Part shown: piece after piece, positions 56,086 through 64,000 of the stretch | How positions within the stretch are numbered: the first letter of the stretch is position 1 | How the letters are laid out: every line of letters begins with the position of its first letter | Program-made: the position numbers and the translations under genes | Notes under the pieces: model-generated | Told to the model about the DNA's origin: nothing | Databases searched by the model: none | The model's input: only the letters and a program-made list of their open reading frames with translations | DNA from: Siphonodentalium dalli | Taxonomy: Eukaryota > Mollusca > Scaphopoda > Gadilida > Siphonodentaliidae | Reading direction: 5' to 3' | Assembly: GCA_032622095.1 (NCBI GenBank) | Contig: CP136066.1 | Coordinates: forward strand, 232,816,961 to 232,880,960 | Length of the DNA stretch: 64,000 nucleotides

Positions 56086-56387
56086 TGCTGATCGACGCTT
56101 GTCTCAACAGAATACCAATGATTCATTCATCTCCTCTTTATTTCCGTCGATCGCCGGCTTTTTCTGTTTGGCACTCACACACAGGGGGCTCCTTTAGTTT
56201 CACTTTTGGCCGGGTATATCTCACTAAATCAGAGTCCTAGTCGTTATACAAGCGATCAAAGTTTAACCCAGTTCGGTTCGGTTCGGTTTTGTTCGTGCAA
56301 TTAGTGTCAGAAGTCGCGGTGTACTTCGAGTTCATACACTACTTCCCATACACAAGACTGTCTGTATTACACGCCTGAGTTTAGTGT

Positions 56388-56440
56388 GCCTGTCATTTGC
56401 AGAATGAGGTCCCCAGAGGGTGAATTTAGTGACGCTATTT
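56388..56440. repeat. Half-arm of the 34.8-kb palindrome
   Basis: GTGCCTGTCATTTGCAGAAT then GAGGTCCCCAGAGGGTGAAT and TTAGTGACGCTA match one inner arm of 34777-35030 almost exactly. Confidence 0.85.
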
Positions 56441-56845
56441 TACCCACATTTGATACACTTCCGCGATATTAAGGACTTTGCTAACCCAATTTCCCCCATA
56501 TTTGATGGAGTCAAAATAAAGGTTTATTATGTTAACTTTTGTTAGTAATCACAGTTACCAAACACATGAATGCAACATTTTAAGAGTATTATTCATGGTG
56601 GAATATGTTAGAAATAATAAATGTGAATTTTTTTTTAATCTATTTTGTCGAACCCAAAATCAATAAACACAAAATCCATATCAAAGAAAAAAATATGGCA
56701 ATGTGTACCGAACACTGTGAAGAATGGTGAACAATAAAATAATATTCATATTTATCAAGCGTTCTTTGATCAAATTACTAAGAACCAATTGTTTACAAAT
56801 AATTGAGTTACTTTCCTGACATCGCTTGTAGTGAGGTGGCAGTTA

Positions 56846-57242
56846 AATAAGGATTAACTGTCATGTGGACTGTTTTATGGAGATGCAACCGTGAGGTAAG
56901 TGGTCATAACTTGTGTAAAATATTTAGCGAAAAGGCCACTTTTGTAAATATATTTAAATCGAAAAGTTTATCGTGACAAAACCAGCCCAAAATAACCCAT
57001 AGCACCCTTGGCAAAAGTTAACAGGAACAATTTCTTTATATTGAAACCTGATGATTAATTTAAGTCAATCCTGCGCGAGTCCAAATGCGTTACGCGTTTT
57101 TCTTTCCGGTATTGATGACGTATCGATGTAATTATGTGCTTGCAGTTATGAGCTGTTGCGCGTTCACCGAGAAATAACTGCAACAAGTCACGTGGGCGCC
57201 GACCAATCGGAATGCTGGATTTAGTGATAATCACACTTAGTA
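56846..57242. repeat. Dispersed repeat, about 400 bp (copy 2, reversed)
   Basis: Reverse complement of 10146-10587: starts AAGGATTAACTGTCATGTGG and ends TAGTGATAATCACACTTAG. Confidence 0.8.
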
Positions 57243-57594
57243 TGTTAATATCTGTGGAAAGTAGTGTGTTGTGAATCTCTTGACAAAAGAACTGTGTAAA
57301 CCCCAATCTGGGGTACCCCATATCCCAGAAACTAGATCACCAATCAGCCTGAATCAGGATATAGTATGTTCATGGTTCAGCACTGGCTGGTTATAATCCC
57401 AGCTGGCTTGAGTGAACATTATCTTGACCCATCAAATTCAGTTCCCAAATAGCTTTTCTGAGCAATGAAATCTACCATTTGTAAACAACTGCTTCCAAGT
57501 CAAAACTCTTAATAAAACTGAAGAAATGTGAGTATATTTTTATTTTTCATCATTCTTCACAGTTTTCTGTACACATTGCCATATTTTTTTGTTA

Positions 57595-58214
57595 GATAGA
57601 TAAACGATAAAGATAAATTTATTGACAGATACGCCCACTCGAGGCCGATGTCAAACGAGTTACACAAATAAAATGTTATTATAAGTATAGTAACATAAAT
57701 ATATTAATGTTCAATGTTTGGTGATTCACACCGTTTATGTAGAAAGAGTTGGACCATGTTGCAGATGATATTACATGTTTTGGGTTCATCATTTCTCAAG
57801 ATTATTAATAATTTCTGTTGATCAGCCATAGTATTAAAGGTCTGAATATTGTCGCTTATTTCCGCAAATAAACGTTTTCTTAGATTTGTATAAATGGGGC
57901 ATCTCATAATGAAGTGTTCTTCGGTTTCTACCTCCATTCCACACTTTTTGCAAATTCTCTCATCAGTGGCTACTTTAGGTCGTTTGTGTCTGCCTTTCTC
58001 AATTTCCAAAGTATGGTTGCTGATCCGAAGCATTTGTGAAAGATAATCTGACGGAGAAATTTTTAACAAGGTTCAAATATGGTTCTATCTGGTATTTGAT
58101 TTTCGCCATTCTATAGGTTCGCAACTTGTTTTTACCTGATGGTTTTTCGTCGTTGAATATATCTCGTCTAAAACAGCATACATGATCAATTTTTAAGTTA
58201 TCACAAATTTTTCT
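57595..58214 (-). pseudogene. LINE ORF2 C-terminus, 5'-truncated
   Basis: Minus strand: SFRKICDNLKIDHVCCFRRD, then KLRTYRMAKIKYQIEPYL; after a one-base frame change, ISPSDYLSQMLRISNHTLEI and EKGRHKRPKV, then ERICKKCGMEVETEEHFIMR with CPIYTNLRKRLF, stop at 57704. The KLRTY...Y..E.YL, LR.S...LEIE.GR and C..C....E.EEHF...CP.Y..LR order is standard for animal LINE ORF2 ends. The 3' tail of AT-rich TTTATCTTTATCG-type repeats ends at about 57595, exactly where the host TIR resumes. Confidence 0.8.
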
Positions 58215-58477
58215 AAATGATCTTTGTGTTTGTTGAATTTGGGTTCGAAAAAATAGATTTTAAAAACTTATATAAATTTCACATTTTGAATTTCTAACAT
58301 AATCTACCATGAATAATACTCTTAAAATGTTGCATTCATGTGTTTGGTTACTGTGATTACTAATAAAAGTGAACATAAACCTTTATTTTGGACTCCATTA
58401 AATTTGGGGGAAATTAGGTTAGCAAAGTCCTTAAGATATAAACTAAGCGAACGGGGCAACATGTATTAATATTTTGC

Positions 58478-58889
58478 GAAAACCCTGTGCCACTGCATTC
58501 TCGTATATATGCGAGTCGACCATAGGTCGCCTCGCATATATAAGAGAATGCATTGGCCTAACAATTTGTTAACATTTTTTTGTTACAATTTTTCTCATTT
58601 TTTTTCTCATTTTTTTCCTCACATTCTATAACAATTATTATAATTTTTTAACATTTTTTCTTACATTCTATAACAATTTTTATCATTTTTACTTATATTC
58701 TTTAACAATTTTATCATTTTTATCATTTTTTCTTACATTCTTTAACAATTTTTAACATTTTTTCTTACATTTTTTAACAATTATAAAAAATAATATAAAA
58801 TTTGTTAGGCCAATGCATTCTCTTATATATGCGAGGCGACCTATGGTCGACTCGCATATATAAGAGAATGCATTGGCACAGGGTTTTCT
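58478..58889. mobile_element. Hairpin-cassette pair in a dispersed repeat
   Basis: GAAAACCCTGTGCC and GGCACAGGGTTTTC bound cassettes at 58489-58557 and 58809-58877. The spacer repeats ACATTCTATAACAATTTTT about every 40 bases. Confidence 0.85.
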
Positions 58890-59226
58890 CAAAATATCAG
58901 GACACTCTAATTCCACATTCAGTCAAAGATATTAAGATATATACTGAGCGAACAGGGTCACGTGTTGCCCTTTATCAAGCACAAATTATCGAAAACCAAT
59001 CGTAAAATATCGTACCTTAAGTTTGGAAAGTCCCACTAAAACCAAAGAACTATGTCGCGAAACGGTGTGATTTGGTTCTCCGATCATTTTATCATAATAC
59101 AAGTCTGAACGCACATGGACGACAACATGCACGGTAAACATCAGTCAAGTCAAACACAAGAGTTCTGATTTGATGCCATTTTGCTGAGAAGCGTCATCAA
59201 GAATACCACTCTAATTGTCCATTAGA

Positions 59227-59609
59227 CCCTGTGCCAATGCATTCTCTTATATATGCGAGTCGACCATAGGTCACCTCGCATATATAAGAGAATGCATTGG
59301 CCTAACAATTTGTTATCATTTTTTCTATCATTTTATCTTACATTCTTTAAAAAAAATTCTCATTTTGTTTATCGCATACTATAACAATTTTTATCATTTT
59401 TTATCATTTTTTCTTACATTCTATAACAATTTTATCATTTTTATCATTTTTTCTTACATTCTTTATCAATTTTTATCATTTTTTCTTACATTTTTTAACA
59501 ATTATAAAAAATAATATAAAATTTGTTAGGCCAATGCATTCTCTTATATATGCGAGGCGACCTATGGTCGACTCGCATATATAAGAGAATGCATTGGCAC
59601 AGAGTTTTC
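59227..59609. mobile_element. Hairpin-cassette pair, second simple copy
   Basis: Cassettes at 59233-59301 and 59530-59598 with the same kind of spacer. The right flank TTTTCTCAAAATATCAGGAC is the same as at 58884, so the two loci share sequence outside the cassettes as well. Confidence 0.85.
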
Positions 59610-60167
59610 TCAAAATATCAGGACACTAATTCTCCATTCCGTCTATAAGTTTATAGTGCGGGAATTGACTTTGGGGCGATCGGTTCTGCCATTTTGGCTT
59701 GAAAAACCAGCACTAAATATAGAAAAACACAGACTAGTACCCAGCCGGTGACAGAGTCTGAAATGAAGTATGACTGTTGCGCTCTGGTAGAGATTGATAT
59801 CTTGCGTCAAACTGCAGACAGAGTTATCTCCCATCGCTCCGCTGAGATACCACTGCCACAAGCAGGGTCCACGCTGGACCGAAATTTACTTTTGCCAAAT
59901 TTTTTAGAATTTGCCAAATGTTATCCCTGATAGTATCATATTCTGCAACCTTGATTTGATATCGATAGGAAAGCAGTTACTTACTAATTATACTCGCATC
60001 TCTATTGTGGTTAATCATACAACAATAAACCAATCACCGAACAATACAATGGTAGATGGGTTGCTTCATCCGAAGGGAACATCACAAGAGGATTAGCTGT
60101 ATAAACACCACCATCACACTAAATATGGGTAATCCCAACACCCATCGATACTAATGATATCGAATCC

Positions 60168-61080
60168 CGGACATTTCCCCACCGGACATTTCCCCACCCG
60201 CCCTTGAAATGGCAAAGCGGACATTTCCCCACCCGGACATTTCCCCACCGGACATTTCCCCACTTTCAAAATATCAAAGCGGACATTTCCCCACCGGACA
60301 TTTACCCTGCACCTTTGACTGTTACTAGGGCCGTGTGGTATATTGACTCATACTATGGGTATGTGTTAAAATCAATGTTTATTTCAATGAACGAAATTAT
60401 ATACATATACACAGCAATAACAGTAAATAGTAACGATACACTTAACAACAACACTTAATATTTCTTGAATCTGATCGAATGGCCAATGATGTCGAGGAAA
60501 TCTTTCATGCTCTTCTTGCCGCTGTCGAAATCCACACACAGCTTATGAAGTTTGGTCTGAAGGGCCGACATCTGTCGTCGAACTCTCTTCGATGGCGGCT
60601 CACCCAGTCTCAATCTCTCGATGTCAGTCATACATTCATTATTTGAGTTTTTACATATTATTTGATAATTAACTAAGAACGCTCTTTATATCTGTTCTTC
60701 AGAAAAATATCAAATTAAATGTTCATTATAGAAATTTGCACACATATTATATTGGATAATTAACTAAGAACGCTTTTTATGTTCACTCACTAGAATTCAT
60801 ACTGTGACCATAATTGTCACAACATTGTTTCAACGGCGTCGATGTCCCAAACTATCGGAAAAACACTCTTTCATGTTTGTCAAAACATCGCTTGAGATGG
60901 CCTCACTGACCAGGCTTCACTGATCAGTCAAAACACTCTTTGATGTCCGCATTTTATTAGCAGGGTGGGGAAATGTCCGGTGGGTAAATGTCCGGGTGGG
61001 GAAATGTCCGGTGGGGAAATGTCCGGGTTGGGAAATGTCCGCTTTTGAAAGTGGGGAAATGTCCGGTGGGGAAATGTCCG
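60168..61080. mobile_element. 913-bp element with TIRs made of tandem CGGACATTTCCCCAC
   Basis: The left arm (60168-60311) has seven copies of CGGACATTTCCCCAC, spaced by CTTTCAAAATATCAAAG-type linkers; the right arm (60960-61080) has the reverse complements. The flanks ATACTAATGATATC and ATACCAATGATATC (60147-60160 and 61082-61095) suggest a target duplication of at least 9 bp, as in Mutator-like elements. The unique core holds a 58-codon ORF on the minus strand. Confidence 0.8.
60455..60631 (-). CDS. 58-codon basic ORF inside the 913-bp element
   Basis: From ATG at 60631 to TAA at 60455 it reads MTDIERLRLGEPPSKRVRRQ, MSALQTKLHKLCVDFDSGKK and SMKDFLDIIGHSIRFKKY. Codon third positions lean to G/C (ATC, GAG, CTG, TTC, AAG), unlike the AT-rich flanks, which argues for real coding sequence. 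KRVRRQ could act as a nuclear signal, and the middle is probably helical. The frame is open upstream to about 60685, and upstream DNA has a two-fold repeat (GCGTTCTTAGTTAATTATC). I know no family; it may be the end of a captured host gene or an element-encoded accessory protein. Confidence 0.5.
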   Translation of the reverse strand: MTDIERLRLGEPPSKRVRRQMSALQTKLHKLCVDFDSGKKSMKDFLDIIGHSIRFKKY

Positions 61081-61315
61081 TATACCAATGATATCAGATT
61101 AACTGCATCTTAATGGAGGTGTTAAATTTTCCGAAGACATATAAAACACCACTAATATAATTCTATTTAAATAGTTTCCTAAAATGAATGGTATTGATTG
61201 ACCGATATTTTCCAACTTTATTGAGGAATTAATAAGTGACTTGCCAAAACTTTTGCCAAATGAAAATATTTTTTGCCAAATGTGAAATATTTTTGCCATT
61301 GTTGTAACAATATAG

Positions 61316-61925
61316 CGATCCAGTGTCGAAAAGCGGTGGTCTGTTGTTTAAACACTCCATCACCAGGTACATAACTGACGACGATTCCAGTGAAATTTAG
61401 CATTTTACTTCAGACTTACACCTACACTTACATTCCACAACTGCTTACTCATGTACATAACTATAAATTTCAAAATTAACCCTTTCGAAAACTCGCGGCC
61501 TATGCTTACGTTCCTAATTTCTAAATTTGTAACACCTAACTATGTACCACGCTCCCATGTTTTACTGAAACTACCGGTATGGGACAATCATGAAACTTAA
61601 GAATATTTTAATACTCTACGTATAACTAGTTCATTTATGATAGTGCGTGATTCTACGATACTGGTACGCATACTCTGTCATATGTATACCTATATTTTCC
61701 AAATTTCAAAACACCAGGCATACCTCTATTATGCTCCTGTTTTTAATTTTACTGACTATGGAATTGTCCAAGTGGCGCTTCGGAATGTGTACCTAGATAA
61801 TGATCACCTTTGTCCATGCATGTTACCGAAGACAGGTTTACCCTTGTATTCTGTGGTGTTCCCAGCCCCCCCGGATCTCTATATTTTACAACATTGGCAA
61901 ATTTGACAAGTGGCAGTGCGAACCC
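61316..61925. other. Unannotated stretch with weak internal repetition
   Basis: Blocks near 61505-61590 and 61690-61770 (AAATTT..AACACC, TAC..C, GCTCC..GTTTT, ACTG, ATGG) look like old tandem copies. No gene. Confidence 0.35.
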
Positions 61926-61959
61926 TGGCATCGGACATTTTGTAAGGATTTATTACATG

Positions 61960-62160
61960 TTCTTAGTTTATGTCTGGCTCAGTTCATTTTGTTCTTGTCA
62001 ATACCGACAGAATTACCATTATTGCAAACTATCGGTGGTCAAAATAAGATAATAGGTGACTAAATATAGTTCCGACGATACGTAAAAATAGATGGAAGGT
62101 ACCATCCTTCCGACAGTGATATCGTAATGATAACGTAGAGGCGCTGCGTGGAGTTTGATC
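61960..62160 (+). repeat. Dispersed duplicate of 25069-25325
   Basis: See the first copy; here it ends with GCTGCGTGGAGTTTGATC and is followed by the 72-bp array. Confidence 0.75.
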
Positions 62161-62286
62161 TTGCGTCTCCCCCGCTAATGCACCGATCAACCGATTCCGA
62201 CTTAGAATGGTCGTCTGCCCAGATGGTATCGGCGGCAGTTGGATCTTTTCGAATGTCGACCTGTTGCATAATCTTTGAACAAACCT

Positions 62287-62650
62287 TAAAGGGACCCAAG
62301 CCACTCACAGTGGGTAAATGTGTAAAAATATATAAAAGTCTGCAAAAACCCTGCACATCGTCACTAAAGGGACCCAGAACACTCACAGCGGGTAAATGTG
62401 TAAAAATATAAAAGTTTGTAAAAACATCATCACCACTAAAGGGACCCAAGCCACTCACAGTGGGTAAATGTGTAAAAGTATATAAAAGTCTGTAAAGGCA
62501 TCACCACTAAAGGGACCCGAGCCACTCACAGTGGGTAAATGTGTAAAAATATAAAAAAAAGTCTGTAAACGCATCACCACTAAAGGGACCCAAGCCACTC
62601 ACAGTGGGTAAATGTGTAAAAATATATAAAAGTCTGCAAAAACATCACTC
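62287..62650. repeat. 71-78-bp tandem repeat, five copies
   Basis: Units begin GGGACCCAAGCCACTCACAG at about 62291, 62369, 62440, 62512 and 62585, then GGGTAAATGTGTAAAAATAT. Frames across them are shadows. Confidence 0.95.
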
Positions 62651-62759
62651 ACGGGGACGATCTATATATCCATTTCCTTGCACATATATTACTGCCCCCC
62701 CCCCCCCCCCCACGCTCACGGAGACGATCTATCCATTTCCCTGCACATGTATTACTGCT

Positions 62760-64000
62760 CCCCCGCGATTGCACCGAGCAACCGAGTCCAGATATCGTCA
62801 TGCCCAGATGTTATCAGCGGAAGTTGGGTCTGTTCGAGTGTCGCCAGAGTGCACCATCTTCAAACAAACTTTAAATGTTAATGGGCCATCAAACAAACAC
62901 CCAGGTCGCTTTTATCTCCGGGCTGTTAAGATGAACTGCGGGTTGCTGCACCGTGGTTTATATTGTCAAAGCCCCGGACGTAACGACAGGATATCAAGGT
63001 GTCTCGCCCCTCCAAATGTCCACCTATACTTTCAAAATTTGGAATCCAAGCGTTGGTTGATTGGATTAGAGCGTCCTGTCAGCCTTTATAGTATACCATT
63101 ATTCTATGTTTGATTTGTAAAATGTTACCCCTACCCTACACACACTTTCAAGCAAACATTAAATGTTAATGGACCATCTATCACCCAGGTCGCTTTTATC
63201 TCCGGTTTGTTGAGATGAGCTGCGGATCGTTGCACCATGGTTTAGATAGTATCAAATCCCTGGACGTAGTGACAGGATATAAATGTGTCTCTCCCTCCTG
63301 AATGTCCTCCTATATTTTCAAAATTTGGTATTTCAAACGTTGGTTGATTGGATTCTAGAGCGTCCTGTCTGCGTCTATAGTGCATATAACATTATTCTAT
63401 ATTTTATTTGTAAAATGCTACGATAATTACCAGTTATTATACTTCTTGATTTAACCACGTCCATTTATACATCGCTTATCTTACCAATCCCCGGCACACA
63501 TTCGAGCAAACCTTAAATGTGAATGTGTCATGCATCAGCAAATACACAGGAGGCACTGCACCTCGTCTGTTGAAATAAACGCTGGTTCGTTGTATCATGG
63601 CAGTGTCGCGATGTCGGGCGTAGCGACAGGATATGAAGTTGTCTCGCCCCTCCATGCAAATGGCTGCCACGGATTTCAAAAGTTGGACATTCGTGTGTCA
63701 GTTGATTGGGTTCGTTTCTCCTGTCTGTTGAAATGAACTGTGTATGTTGCACCACCGTGGTGTCGCCGCACTGACGTGGCAACATGAATATGGGGGCGTC
63801 TCACCCCTATACATGTCCATCCGCACCACATCCGAACAAAGTTAACCTTGTGTGTTGATGTTCCATCACCCAGACTGTTTACATGCATCTGCGGTATGTT
63901 GAAAGGAACTGTGTCTCGTGCAACACGGTGGTGTCACATCCCTGGTGGTGCACATGGTGACCTGGATATTGGGGCTGTAAATGTCCACCCCACGCCACAT
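62760..64000. repeat. Old tandem array, about 250-350-bp units, running off the window
   Basis: Four diverged units (about 62840-63130, 63140-63420, 63490-63730, 63740-64000) each contain CAAAC.TTAAATGT.AATG, ATCACCCAGG, TGTTGA.ATGAACTG, GTTGCACC..GTG, GACAGGATAT..A and GTCTC.CCCCT. Related sequence at 62220-62290 precedes them. ORFs of 60-169 codons are not conserved between units, so I do not call genes. Confidence 0.75.

Larger units (their letters stand above)
56490..58425. mobile_element. TIR element with about 200-bp arms, twice invaded
   Basis: The left arm (TTTGCTAACCCAATTTCCCC, AATGCAACATTTTAAGAGTA, AATATGGCAATGTGTACCGA) is mirrored by 57540-57590 plus 58215-58425. The right arm is split by a LINE fragment (57595-58214). 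A 440-bp dispersed repeat (56846-57242) sits in the middle. Confidence 0.75.
59865..61315. mobile_element. TIR element with TTTGGCAAAA repeats (copy 2, invaded)
   Basis: Reverse complement of 21465-21985, interrupted at 60168-61080 by a second element. Confidence 0.7.

Noticed and set aside
62060-63113. ORFs of 87-169 codons in the last 2 kb
   Set aside because: They cross tandem units, and the frame is not kept between units.

Overview
The window reads as a repeat-dominated, AT-rich stretch of an animal nuclear genome. The inference rests on long simple-sequence tracts, a tRNA-derived SINE with internal A and B boxes, degraded LINE reverse-transcriptase C-termini, many terminal-inverted-repeat (TIR) elements with target-site duplications (TSDs), large minisatellites, and the absence of any long intact open reading frame. 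The SINE body and its tail ending in repeated CAATCAAT are of a kind I associate with molluscs; a marine gastropod such as a limpet is my best guess, but this is not proven. There are no operons, bacterial promoters or CRISPR arrays here.

Protein-coding content is sparse and mostly broken. At 984-1172 lies what looks like the last coding exon of an uncharacterised animal gene, with a probable one-base frame break. At 12906-11980 (minus strand) is a degraded von Willebrand factor A (vWA)-like gene relic. LINE C-termini sit at 7.1-7.46 kb (+), 8.04-10.14 kb (+, split by two later insertions), 44.2-44.5 kb (+) and 57.6-58.2 kb (-). A 58-codon minus-strand ORF at 60631-60455 lies inside a 913-bp TIR element. 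Short coding-like ORFs of unknown function lie at 3.8-4.1 kb (-), 38.44-38.64 kb (+) and 43.66-43.89 kb (+).

The rest is mobile and tandem DNA. The most striking element is a 69-bp palindrome (starting GCCAATGCATTCTC, with GTCGACCATAGGTCGCC at its centre). It usually occurs as two copies in opposite orientation, separated by an AT-rich spacer. It is found inside a TTAA-flanked piggyBac-like MITE (2.77, 6.6, 27.1, 45, 51.4 kb), inside a different fold-back element (52.8, 54.2 kb), inside a third inverted-repeat unit flanked by 77-bp direct repeats (28.1 kb), as simple pairs (58.5, 59.2 kb), and as tandem satellites (47.1-48.25 kb, 53.9-54.2 kb). Several hAT-like and Mutator-like non-autonomous elements have TSDs, and two have empty sites visible in paralogous repeats within the window. 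Nesting lets relative insertion order be read at 8-10 kb, 40.5 kb, 46.2 kb, 56.5-58.4 kb and 59.9-61.3 kb.

Tandem arrays include a 38-bp satellite (22.0-23.7 kb), a 41-bp minisatellite (16.8-17.9 kb), 205-bp (31.2 kb), 69-bp (51.0 kb), 72-bp (62.3 kb) and about 300-bp (62.8 kb to window end) repeats, a TC-rich tract (37.6-38.4 kb) and a GAT/GAC tract (55.2-55.9 kb). A cluster of CTTAAG-centred palindromes lies at 31.8-33.0 kb and a 254-bp near-perfect palindrome at 34.8-35.0 kb.
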